DNA from: an uncultured Clostridia bacterium
GTDB taxonomy: Bacteria > Bacillota > Clostridia > Peptostreptococcales > Anaerovoracaceae
Direction: 5' to 3'
DNA: 24,338 nucleotides
Assembly (NCBI GenBank): GCA_934255545.1
Contig: CAKQOE010000037.1
Coordinates: forward strand, 1-24,338
Below are positions 6,149 through 13,343 of the stretch, in pieces; position 1 is the first letter of the stretch, and each line of letters starts with the position of its first letter. The notes under the pieces were generated by a model that searched no databases, was not told the origin of the DNA, and saw only the letters and a list, made by a program, of their open reading frames with translations. The translations under genes were made by a program, and so were the position numbers.

Positions 6149-8687
6149 GATCGATGAAATGCTCCGCATGGCGGAGATCACGGATATGAAGGACATTCCG
6201 GTAGCTTCAAAGAAAAAGAACGAGCTCGGTATGCTTATGAAGCCGAAGATCCTCCACCGCGGGCATGTCAAAAAAAAGCTGGAGGGAATATTTACGACAC
6301 CGCTGTTTTTCGTTATATCCGGCATGGGCTCAGGTAAAACTACGGCAGTGCGCGAATTCCTTAGAAAAAAAAGAAAAATAAAATACGTATGGTTTTCATT
6401 TGAAAGAGACATGACAGAGGATATATGGCTCTGGGTGAGATTCTGCAAGACACTTGAGAAGACTGACGTACAGCTTGGCAGGAAAATGCTCAAGTACGGT
6501 ATACCGCAGAGCGCGCTCGATATGGAACGCCTTATACATTCCATAAGCTCTGTCATGGAGACGGAAACTGTCGTTGTCCTTGACGATGTGCAGCTGTGCA
6601 ACAGCAAGCTGCTCAAGGGCGTTATAGAAAAGGTAGCAGCGGCTAATATACCGATGCTCCATATAGTTCTCATATCAAGAAAAGAACCGCTTGAAAACGC
6701 CTACACGCTCGTCGATACCGGCAAGGCAAAGGTGATGACGTCGCGAAATTTTGAATTTTCAAAGATAGAGTGCGAAGACTTTTTCATACTCAACGACGCG
6801 CCTCTCACAGACACAGATGTAGACATACTTTACGAAAAGACGAAGGGCTGGGCATCAGCCCTTTACCTTGCACTCATGCACTACATGAACGGTCAGAGCC
6901 TCAGCATGATGGATGACGGTGAAGAGCTTATAAGGACTGCGTTTTACAACGGTCTTGATGATTCGACAAAGCATTCGCTGCTTATACTTTCAAAGATATC
7001 GAACTTTACGCTCGATCAGGCCGAATATATAACAAAAGACAGAAGCATAAGAAGCACGCTCAAGCGCCTGTATGACTATAACTGCTTTACAAAGTATGAT
7101 GAGGATGCAGGAACATACAGCTTCCATTCAGTCCTGAATGATTTCCTGTCTGATGAGTTTGAAAAATCAGATATAGACGAGCAGATGATATACGAGCTTC
7201 AGGGCGACTGGTATCTGGCGGTAGGTGAGCGCATAAACGCCATAGGCGCATATACGATGTGTTCAGACAACAAGCGTATACTTGAGATAATGTCAGAGCC
7301 TGCAGCAGTAAAGCTTATGAATATGGCACCTAATGTCATACGGCAGGCATTTGAGAACATGAGCATATACGAGCGCTACTCGAATCCTATAGCGTATCTT
7401 ACGTACATCTACTCATACAGCACGGTCATAGACGTCAAAGAAGGCATGAAAATGCTGAGCGATGTCAAGGCTTATTATGAAAAGGTACGCGACCTTGAGG
7501 ACAGAAACCAGATATTCGGAGAGATAGCGCTCATAGAAAGTATAGGCGCATTCAACGATATAAAGAAGATGTTCGAGTGCTACGAGCGCGCAAACAGCTT
7601 CTTTGACGGCGGCACGTCACGTATATTCAATTCCGATGTCGTTATAACATTCGGAGTGCCGCTCACAATGTTCCTCTATCATAAGGAGCCGGGCGACATG
7701 AAAGAGATCGTAGAGCTTATGGAGGACCGCTTCTGGATATTCAACCATATAGCTAACGGCTGCGGCGCCGGCATGGAAGACCTTATCCGCGCAGAGTACG
7801 AGTATATGCAGGGTAATTTCGACAAGGCAGAGATGAAAGCCTACAAGGCAGTCTACAAGGCGCAGGCGAAGAATCAGTGCGGCATAATACTTTCCGCATC
7901 ATTCCTGCTTCTGAGGATGGCTCTTTTCTCAGGAAAGGTAGGAGAAGTAAATGAGATCCTTATGCAGATGATGGACGAAGTGGAAAAGGACGGAAGTCAG
8001 GCCATGATGGCATGCTATGAGTTCATCCTCGGCTATGTATTTGGATACATGGGAAAGACAGATCTCATACCTAAGTGGCTGCTGGAGTGCGACATAAACA
8101 AAGCAAAGCTCATGGCACCGGCCCGCGACACAGCTTACCTCATAATGGGAAAGATAGCGTGCGAGCGCGGAGATTACAAGCTGCTCGATGAGATAAGCCA
8201 GAAAATGGATGAAATATATACTGCGAGACACAACCTTATAGGCGTGATGATCTCAAAAGTATATAGATCGATATCGACGTTGCATATCAAGGGCATGGGC
8301 GAAGCGGCATATCTTATGAAGGACGCGCTTGAGATAGCGGAATACGACGGATGCTACGTAACGCTCGCGGAAAATACGAATGAAATAATATCGATACTCG
8401 AAGTGACCGGCGTCCCCGCCGCAAAAACGGTAAAAGCGCTTGCAGAAAAGTATCTTGAATCAAAAGAAGTATTCCGCCGCAGCCATAAGCCTGTAAATCA
8501 GCTCACAAAGCGCGAATGTGAGGTAATGGATCTCGTGTGCGACGGATTTACGGCAGAGGCTATAGGCAAGATCCTTTATGTATCGATGTCAACAGTAAAA
8601 AAACATACAGCGGCTGCATATGAAAAGCTTGGCGTAAATAAAAAGGCAGACGCAATAGCGGCATACAGAAAAATAACAAGAAGATAG
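6141..8687 (+). CDS. MalT-like LuxR-family ATP-dependent transcriptional regulator (LAL type)
   Basis: This 848-residue protein has the architecture of large ATP-binding LuxR regulators. An N-terminal STAND-type ATPase carries Walker A GMGSGKTTA (61-69) and Walker B VVVLDDVQ (D148-D149). A winged-helix region follows, then a long helical repeat region (about 350-770) that in MalT-type proteins senses an inducer. The C-terminal LuxR helix-turn-helix (788-841) starts LTKRECEVMDLV and includes MSTVKKHTAAAYEKLGV. ATP binding and oligomerisation usually control DNA binding in this family. The start is set by GGAGGGA just before the ATG and overlaps the end of wecB by eight bases. The inducer and targets are unknown; control of surface-glycan genes is a guess from position only. 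Confidence 0.88.
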   Translation: MNKIDEMLRMAEITDMKDIPVASKKKNELGMLMKPKILHRGHVKKKLEGIFTTPLFFVISGMGSGKTTAVREFLRKKRKIKYVWFSFERDMTEDIWLWVRFCKTLEKTDVQLGRKMLKYGIPQSALDMERLIHSISSVMETETVVVLDDVQLCNSKLLKGVIEKVAAANIPMLHIVLISRKEPLENAYTLVDTGKAKVMTSRNFEFSKIECEDFFILNDAPLTDTDVDILYEKTKGWASALYLALMHYMNGQSLSMMDDGEELIRTAFYNGLDDSTKHSLLILSKISNFTLDQAEYITKDRSIRSTLKRLYDYNCFTKYDEDAGTYSFHSVLNDFLSDEFEKSDIDEQMIYELQGDWYLAVGERINAIGAYTMCSDNKRILEIMSEPAAVKLMNMAPNVIRQAFENMSIYERYSNPIAYLTYIYSYSTVIDVKEGMKMLSDVKAYYEKVRDLEDRNQIFGEIALIESIGAFNDIKKMFECYERANSFFDGGTSRIFNSDVVITFGVPLTMFLYHKEPGDMKEIVELMEDRFWIFNHIANGCGAGMEDLIRAEYEYMQGNFDKAEMKAYKAVYKAQAKNQCGIILSASFLLLRMALFSGKVGEVNEILMQMMDEVEKDGSQAMMACYEFILGYVFGYMGKTDLIPKWLLECDINKAKLMAPARDTAYLIMGKIACERGDYKLLDEISQKMDEIYTARHNLIGVMISKVYRSISTLHIKGMGEAAYLMKDALEIAEYDGCYVTLAENTNEIISILEVTGVPAAKTVKALAEKYLESKEVFRRSHKPVNQLTKRECEVMDLVCDGFTAEAIGKILYVSMSTVKKHTAAAYEKLGVNKKADAIAAYRKITRR

Positions 8688-8723
8688 AGCAAAAACGGCT
8701 GTGGTATCAGAGAAAAGAGAGTG

Positions 8724-8753
8724 CATGTCCCAAAGTATACTTTTTGGACCATG
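8724..8753. promoter_or_regulatory. operator-like dyad upstream of a candidate small RNA
   Basis: A perfect 12-bp palindrome AAAGTATACTTT (8732-8743) is flanked by inverted GTCC (8727-8730) and GGAC (8746-8749), with CATG outside each arm. It ends about 20 bp before the TATAAT at 8774-8779, where a regulator could act on that promoter. No regulator can be assigned, although the LuxR-type gene ends only 36 bp upstream. Confidence 0.4.
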
Positions 8754-8773
8754 TACTGATTGTAAGATATGCG

Positions 8774-8926
8774 TATAATGAGTATTGTAAGGAGAGGACA
8801 TAAGAAATTTAAATCATATGTCCGAAAATCTCATTACGCGTATTCACTCACTCTTAACATATAACTCGACGGAATATTTTCCTATCCCGTCCCCTGAAAA
8901 GCAGCCGCGGCCATCGGCTGTTTTTT
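8774..8926 (+). ncRNA. candidate small RNA (promoter -10 to terminator)
   Basis: A perfect TATAAT (8774-8779) predicts transcription from about 8786, and a strong intrinsic terminator ends at 8926, giving an RNA of about 140 nt. The body folds into a 5' hairpin (GAGA and GGACATA at 8792-8802 pairing with TATGTCC at 8817-8823 and TCTC at 8829-8832), a single-stranded stretch, a small stem (GACGG with CCGTC), then the terminator stem. No recognisable -35 is correctly spaced, which lowers confidence. An in-frame ATG at 8818 opens 39 codons, but it lacks a well-placed ribosome site and its last codons are the terminator itself. I do not recognise a known RNA family. It could also be the 3' end of the LuxR mRNA or an attenuator ahead of the isomerase gene. 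Confidence 0.4.
8902..8926 (+). terminator. intrinsic terminator
   Basis: CAGCCG (8902-8907) pairs with CGGCTG (8915-8920) around a 7-nt loop and is followed by six T (8921-8926), with a second T-run at 8929-8935. An upstream A-run can extend the stem. It ends either the LuxR operon or the candidate small RNA. Confidence 0.8.
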
Positions 8927-8934
8927 ACTTTTTT

Positions 8935-9018
8935 TGAAGCCCTGCCCGTATCTCTGATACGGCGCGCAGGTCTCATACAGAAATTGCGCGGCTTTAGCCG
9001 CAGTGCAATTTTTCAGTT
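8935..9018. repeat. left arm of an 84-bp inverted repeat flanking the trigger-factor-like gene
   Basis: This segment is the reverse complement of 10163-10333 once 87 extra bases in the right copy are removed; my hand alignment gives 81 of 84 matches. It contains its own hairpins: CCGTATC-TCT-GATACGG, and a longer stem with ATTGC and GCAAT outside GCGGCT-TT-AGCCGC. A diverged partial direct copy follows at 9018-9054 (TGAAGCCCTG, then CCCATATCTCTGACAT). It looks like a dispersed palindromic repeat family. Confidence 0.85.
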
Positions 9019-9059
9019 GAAGCCCTGACAACATCCAGCCCATATCTCTGACATCTGTC

Positions 9060-9075
9060 CGACCGGCGACGGTCG
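9060..9075 (+). terminator. hairpin with short T-run upstream of the isomerase promoter
   Basis: CGACCG-GCGA-CGGTCG is a perfect 6-bp stem followed, after AAAGCC, by five T. It could act as a weak terminator insulating the downstream promoter. Its stem equals that of the hairpin at 1628-1643. Confidence 0.4.
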
Positions 9076-9108
9076 AAAGCCTTTTTACTATATTTTTTAA
9101 TTATTATT

Positions 9109-9137
9109 TTCAGAAAGCCGCATTTTCATAGTATAAT
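9109..9137 (+). promoter_or_regulatory. sigma-A-type promoter for the trigger-factor-like gene
   Basis: TTCAGA (9109-9114) and a perfect TATAAT (9132-9137) are 17 bp apart, 44 bp before the ATG at 9182. The surrounding sequence is very AT-rich. Confidence 0.6.
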
Positions 9138-9181
9138 GTAGAATTATATATATTACCGATAATTTCAGGAGGATAACAGAA

Positions 9182-10132
9182 ATGTCAAATGAATCAAAGT
9201 TCAAGGTAACGCTCGGCCAGTACAAGGGCCTCAAGGCATCAAGACCTTCATCAGCGGTAACTGACGAAGAACTTGAAAAGCTCTATGACCAGCAGGCAAG
9301 AGTGTTCGCTCAGAGAATAGAAGTCAAGGACAGACCGATAAAGAACGGCGACGTTGCAAACATAGACTTCACGGGCTATGCTGACGGTGAAAAGTTTGAG
9401 GGGGGCAGCGGAAACAGCTATCCGCTCGAAATAGGCTCAGGCACATTCATTCCGGGCTTTGAGGAGCAGCTCGTGGGCGCTTCTGTCGGAGACGAGATCG
9501 ACGTTAATGTTACGTTCCCTGAAGATTACGGCGCACCTGCTCTCGCAGGCAAGGACGCTTTATTTAAGGTAAAGGTAAATAAGATAGAAGAGGTCCACAT
9601 CCCTGTACTTGACGATAACGTAAGAAAAGACCTCAGGGAAAAGCTCGAAGAGCAGAAGGCGACTCAGAACGAGATAGAGCTTGAAGGCGCTCTTATAGGC
9701 GCAGTAGTTGCTGATTCAGACGTGGAAGTGCCTGAGGATGAGATAATAGCAGAGACTGCAAGCCTTGTAAATGAATGGAAGATGGCTATGAGGCAGCGCG
9801 GTATCGACCCTGAACAGTACTTCAGCGCTACAGGCCTTACAGAAGAACAGCTCAGCAAGCAGCTCGAGCCAAAGGCAGAAAACGGCATAAAGGCAAGACT
9901 CGTCCTTGAAGCTATCGCTCGTACAGAAGATCTTCAGGTAAACGATCAGGATATCGAGGAACGCATTCAGCTCATGGCAGACCAGTTCAAGACTACTCCT
10001 GAAGATATAAAAGAAAAGCTCGGCCCTGACCATAAGGAAGCTCTTACAGCGGACCTCCGCATGGTAAAAGCTGTAGCGTTCATAAAGGAAAACGCAGAGA
10101 TAACTCCGCAGGACAACAGCAAGCTGAACTAA
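9182..10132 (+). CDS. trigger factor-like FKBP-type peptidyl-prolyl isomerase lacking the ribosome-binding domain
   Basis: The 316-residue product matches the middle and C-terminal parts of trigger factor. The FKBP-type isomerase domain runs from about 52 to 140 (IKNGDVANIDFTGYADGEKF, then IGSGTFIPGFEEQLVGASVGDE, then FPEDYGAPALAGKDALFKVKV). A helical chaperone-like region follows (about 145-305, starting IPVLDDNVRKDL). Ordinary trigger factor has some 430 residues and an N-terminal domain with the ribosome-docking loop; that domain is absent, and nothing upstream encodes it in frame. The start is firm: AGGAGG at 9167-9172, nine bases before the ATG. It probably folds or isomerises proteins off the ribosome. 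The usual tig neighbours clpP, clpX and lon are missing, so this may be a paralogue. The gene is flanked by an 84-bp inverted repeat. Confidence 0.85.
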   Translation: MSNESKFKVTLGQYKGLKASRPSSAVTDEELEKLYDQQARVFAQRIEVKDRPIKNGDVANIDFTGYADGEKFEGGSGNSYPLEIGSGTFIPGFEEQLVGASVGDEIDVNVTFPEDYGAPALAGKDALFKVKVNKIEEVHIPVLDDNVRKDLREKLEEQKATQNEIELEGALIGAVVADSDVEVPEDEIIAETASLVNEWKMAMRQRGIDPEQYFSATGLTEEQLSKQLEPKAENGIKARLVLEAIARTEDLQVNDQDIEERIQLMADQFKTTPEDIKEKLGPDHKEALTADLRMVKAVAFIKENAEITPQDNSKLN

Positions 10133-10162
10133 TTAAGATAATTATTTCTGAAGCAAATACGG

Positions 10163-10333
10163 AACTGAAAAATTGCACTGCGGCTAAAGCCGCGCAACAG
10201 GCAGCTATGCTGCCTTCCTACGTCGGCTACGCAGACTACGCTGTCGCATTTTACATTGCAGCTGAAGCTGCGAAAAATGCGCAATTTCTGTATGAGATCT
10301 GCAAGCCGTATCAGAGATACGGGCAGGGCTTCA
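10163..10333. repeat. right arm of the inverted repeat, interrupted by 87 bp
   Basis: Bases 10163-10197 and 10285-10333 together are the reverse complement of 8935-9018 (81 of 84 by hand). The first part is identical over 35 of 35 bases. The copy starts 31 bp after the isomerase stop codon and occupies most of the gap to metG. A further hairpin, GTCGGC-CCG-GCCGAC (10334-10348), abuts its outer end. No gene lies in 10133-10430. Confidence 0.85.
10198..10284. repeat. 87-bp hairpin-rich segment inside the right repeat arm
   Basis: This segment is absent from the left arm. The hexamer GCGCAA occurs on both sides (10192-10197 and 10279-10284), so the extra DNA plus one hexamer is either an insertion with target duplication or a block lost from the left arm by recombination at the hexamer. 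It contains GGCAGC-TAT-GCTGCC and a larger hairpin in which CGCATTTT pairs with AAAATGCG around GCAGCT-GA-AGCTGC. Confidence 0.7.
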
Positions 10334-10371
10334 GTCGGCCCGGCCGACGATATACCGGTGTAAGTTATAAA

Positions 10372-10391
10372 GGCGCCCCATCCGGGGCGCC
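10372..10391 (+). promoter_or_regulatory. GC-rich leader hairpin before metG
   Basis: GGCGCCCC-ATCC-GGGGCGCC forms a perfect 8-bp stem with a 4-nt loop, 39 bp before the metG start. No T-run follows, so it is not a classic terminator. No T-box element is visible, although T-boxes are common before Firmicutes aminoacyl-tRNA synthetase genes. Confidence 0.5.
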
Positions 10392-10430
10392 GCTGTAACG
10401 TAATAAAAGTTATGAAAGGAGCTGGATCAG

Positions 10431-12398
10431 GTGTCAGCAGACAAGAAAACATTTTATATAACAACACCTATATACTACCCAAGTGCTGACCTTCATATAG
10501 GCCACACTTACTGCACAGTAATGGCAGACGCTATGGCGAGATTCAAGCGCGCTACAGGCTATGACGTACGCTTCCTCACAGGAACAGACGAGCATGGTCA
10601 GAAGATACAGAAGATCGCTGAGCAGAACGGCGTTACTCCGCAGGAATACGTAGATGAAGTAGTAGGAAGAATAAAGAAATTATGGGATACTATGGAGATC
10701 TCATATGATGACTTTATCCGTACGACAGAACCGAGACACGTAAAGCGCGTGCAGGATATATTCATGAAGATGCACGCAAAAGGAGACATCTACAAGAGCG
10801 AATACGAAGGGCTTTACTGTACTCCGTGCGAGTCATTCTGGACAGAGGTGCAGGCAGTTGACGGCAAGTGCCCTGACTGCGGCCGTCCTGTAGAAAAGGC
10901 AAAGGAAGAAGCATACTTCTTCAAGATGTCAAAATATCAGGACCGCATACTCGATCTGCTGGAAAATAATCCTGACTTCCTCCAGCCTGAAGCCCGCCGC
11001 AACGAAATGATAAATTTCGTTAAGCAGGGCCTTGAGGACCTTTGCATATCGCGTTCTTCATTTGACTGGGGAATAAAGGTGCCTATCGATGAAAAGCATG
11101 TAATATACGTATGGCTCGACGCGCTCACAAACTATATCACAGCGCTTGGATATCCTGAAAATACAGAGCTGTTTGACAAGTACTGGCCGGGTATAAACCT
11201 CGTAGGCAAGGAGATCGTAAGATTCCATTCTATCATATGGCCTGCCATCCTCATGTCTCTCGACCTTCCGCTTCCGCAGCACGTTCTCGGCCACGGCTGG
11301 ATCCTGCTTGAAGGCGGCAAAATGTCAAAGTCAAGAGGAAATGTAGTAGACCCTGTGAAGCTTATCGAAAGATACGGCATAGATGCACTCAAGTACTTCC
11401 TGCTCAGAGAGTACGCGTTTGGTCAGGATGGACTTTACACAAATGAAGTTATGCTCAACAGACTTAATTTCGACCTCGCGAACGACCTCGGAAACCTCGT
11501 AAGCAGAACAGTAGCCATGATCGAGAAATACAACGGCGGTACAGTTCCTGAGCCTCACGGAAATGAAGGACCTGACGCTGACCTTATCGAGATGGGAACT
11601 ACTGCAGCAGGACGCGTAGAAGAGTATATGGACAAGTTTGCTTTCAACCTGGCGCTTGAAGAAATATGGAAGTTCATCAGACGTACAAATAAGTACATCG
11701 ATGAGACAGCTCCATGGGTACTCGCAAAGGATCCTGCTTCTAAGGACCGCCTTGATACAGTTATGCATCATCTCGCTGAATCCATAAAGATCATATCAAT
11801 ACTTATAAATCCGTTCCTTCACAATACATCTGAAAAGATATGCGCTCAGATAGGTACAGATGAAAATGAATTTGTATGGACTGATACTGAGAGATTCGAC
11901 CAGATGGCAGGCAAGAAAGTACACAAGGGCGAGCCTATATTCCCAAGACTTGATATAGAAAAGGAAATAACTGAGCTTGAAGCCATGACTGCTGAACAGA
12001 TGGCGAAGGCAAAGGCAAAGGCTGCAAAGGACGCAGGAAAGGAAGCTCCTGCTGCAGAGCCTGAAAAGCCTGCTCATAAGGAGCCTATAACTATAGATGA
12101 TTTTGATAAGGTAGAGCTCAGGGTAGGCGAGATAATCGACTGCAAAAAACACCCTAAGGCTGACAAGCTCCTCGTGTCACAGGTAAAGCTCGGTGACGAA
12201 GTACGCCAGATAGTATCAGGCGTAGCTGCTCACTACACTCCTGAAGATATGATAGGAAAGCATGTTGTAGTCGTAGCTAACCTTAAGCCGGCAAAGCTGC
12301 GCGGCGAAAAGTCAGAGGGTATGATCCTCTTTGCAGATAACGGCGACAAGCTTGAGTTTGTTACTACTGACGCTCCTTCAGGTGAAGGCGTAAGATAA
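10431..12398 (+). CDS. metG: methionyl-tRNA synthetase with C-terminal tRNA-binding (EMAP II-like) domain
   Basis: MetG attaches methionine to initiator and elongator tRNA-Met in the cytosol. The 655-residue product has the class I signature HIGH (22-25), a zinc knuckle with C130/C133 and C147/C150, and KMSKS (297-301). An alpha-helical anticodon-binding region follows. After an Ala/Lys/Glu-rich linker (about 520-552) comes an OB-fold tRNA-binding domain (about 553-655; KVELRVGEIIDCKKHPKADK, then VVVANLKPAKLRGEKSEGMIL). The GTG start has AAGGAG nine bases upstream. A terminator follows, and tatD comes next as in many Firmicutes. Codon use in the C-terminal domain is native to this window, unlike that of the related domain in LysS. 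Confidence 0.97.
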   Translation: MSADKKTFYITTPIYYPSADLHIGHTYCTVMADAMARFKRATGYDVRFLTGTDEHGQKIQKIAEQNGVTPQEYVDEVVGRIKKLWDTMEISYDDFIRTTEPRHVKRVQDIFMKMHAKGDIYKSEYEGLYCTPCESFWTEVQAVDGKCPDCGRPVEKAKEEAYFFKMSKYQDRILDLLENNPDFLQPEARRNEMINFVKQGLEDLCISRSSFDWGIKVPIDEKHVIYVWLDALTNYITALGYPENTELFDKYWPGINLVGKEIVRFHSIIWPAILMSLDLPLPQHVLGHGWILLEGGKMSKSRGNVVDPVKLIERYGIDALKYFLLREYAFGQDGLYTNEVMLNRLNFDLANDLGNLVSRTVAMIEKYNGGTVPEPHGNEGPDADLIEMGTTAAGRVEEYMDKFAFNLALEEIWKFIRRTNKYIDETAPWVLAKDPASKDRLDTVMHHLAESIKIISILINPFLHNTSEKICAQIGTDENEFVWTDTERFDQMAGKKVHKGEPIFPRLDIEKEITELEAMTAEQMAKAKAKAAKDAGKEAPAAEPEKPAHKEPITIDDFDKVELRVGEIIDCKKHPKADKLLVSQVKLGDEVRQIVSGVAAHYTPEDMIGKHVVVVANLKPAKLRGEKSEGMILFADNGDKLEFVTTDAPSGEGVR

Positions 12399-12416
12399 GA
12401 TATATTGTAAAAGCCT

Positions 12417-12450
12417 GACGGCTGCCGCGCAGCGGCAGCCGTCTTCGTTT
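12417..12450 (+). terminator. intrinsic terminator between metG and tatD
   Basis: An 11-bp perfect stem (12417-12427 with 12433-12443) closes a 5-nt loop and is followed by TTCGTTT. The T-tract is interrupted, so some readthrough into tatD, 29 bp beyond, is likely. Confidence 0.7.
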
Positions 12451-12478
12451 GTATATGAAAATTTTTATAGGAGGAGCT

Positions 12479-13252
12479 ATGCTGTTTGATTCTCATGCTC
12501 ATATGGATGTAGAAGAATTCGCGGAGGACCGCGACGAGCTTCTGGAACACATTCATGCAGATAAGATATCTTATGTAGTAAATCCGGGCGTAGACCTGGA
12601 AACATCGACCGGCGCGATAGAGCTGGCGCAGAAGTATGACTGGATATACGCCGCTGTGGGATATTATCCGCAGGAAACGTGCTTTATGGATGAGCAGATG
12701 CTCGCTGTCATAGAGGAGCTTGCTAAAAAGCCGAAAGTAGTAGCCATAGGCGAGATCGGGCTCGACTACTACTGGGACCGCACGCCTCACGATGTCCAGC
12801 AGCGCTGGTTCAGAGAGCAGATACGTCTTGCGATAAGGCTCGGAAAGCCGATCATCATACATGATCGCGAGGCGCACGGCGATGTAGTTGATATATTGAA
12901 GGATGAAAAGGCGTTTGATAATATAAAGGTCCTTTTCCACTGTTATTCGGGCAGCGCGGAGATGGCGCGTCAGCTGCTGAAGGAAGAAAACTGCTTCTTT
13001 TCGATAGCGGGGCCTGTGACGTACGGGAAAAACCGTAAGGCTAAGGCTGTCATAGAGACTATACCGCTGGACCGCATGTGCGTTGAAACTGATTCACCGT
13101 ATCTTACTCCGGAACCGTTCAGGGGCAAGAGGAACGATCCTTCACTTGTTGAATATACGGCAAGGAAGATCGCTGAGCTCAAGGGTGTTACGTTTGAGGA
13201 AGTGGCTGCTGCCACTATGGATACTGCAAAAAGAATATTCGGAATAAAGTAA
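12479..13252 (+). CDS. tatD: TatD family metal-dependent hydrolase (DNase)
   Basis: A TIM-barrel metallohydrolase of 257 residues; TatD proteins have 3'-5' exonuclease activity on DNA and RNA and take part in DNA repair or turnover. The metal ligands are all in place: H6 and H8 in FDSHAHMD, E92 in GEIGLDYYWD, H128 in IIIHDREAH, H154 in FHCYSGS, and D205 in ETDSPYL. I chose the ATG at 12479 because AGGAGG lies just upstream and the HxH motif must be near the N-terminus; an in-frame ATG ten codons earlier is unlikely. It follows metG, as in Bacillus. The usual next genes (rnmV, ksgA) are missing. Confidence 0.93.
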   Translation: MLFDSHAHMDVEEFAEDRDELLEHIHADKISYVVNPGVDLETSTGAIELAQKYDWIYAAVGYYPQETCFMDEQMLAVIEELAKKPKVVAIGEIGLDYYWDRTPHDVQQRWFREQIRLAIRLGKPIIIHDREAHGDVVDILKDEKAFDNIKVLFHCYSGSAEMARQLLKEENCFFSIAGPVTYGKNRKAKAVIETIPLDRMCVETDSPYLTPEPFRGKRNDPSLVEYTARKIAELKGVTFEEVAAATMDTAKRIFGIK

Positions 13253-13267
13253 CAGGATACGGGCTGC

Positions 13268-13338
13268 GTGAGCTCGCGCTCACATGAGGGCCGCGGGGAC
13301 GCGGCGTGCTGCTGCGATGTATTCGTATACCGTATACG
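13268..13338. repeat. cluster of three small hairpins between convergent genes
   Basis: GTGAGC-TCGC-GCTCAC (13268-13283), CCGCG-GGGA-CGCGG (13291-13304) and CGTATAC-C-GTATACG (13324-13338) fill the gap between tatD and the convergent phosphatase gene. None has a T-run on either strand. They may block convergent transcription or stabilise 3' ends. Confidence 0.45.
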
Positions 13339-13343
13339 TGATA

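Noticed and set aside
5108..6673. Long minus-strand frames antisense to wecB and the LuxR gene
   Set aside because: They overlap two well-supported genes and show no family motifs or translation signals.
8818..8937. 39-codon open frame (starts MSENLITRIHSL)
   Set aside because: The AAGGAG upstream is over 20 bases away, and the last codons are the terminator stem and its T-run; a non-coding RNA fits better.
10207..10398. Open frame of about 60 codons in the isomerase-metG gap
   Set aside because: It runs across the right repeat arm and the metG leader hairpin, has no ribosome site, and its sequence is dictated by the palindromes.
10133..10430. T-box or other tRNA-responsive leader before metG
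   Set aside because: No T-box core sequence or terminator/antiterminator pair is visible; the space is mostly the repeat arm.
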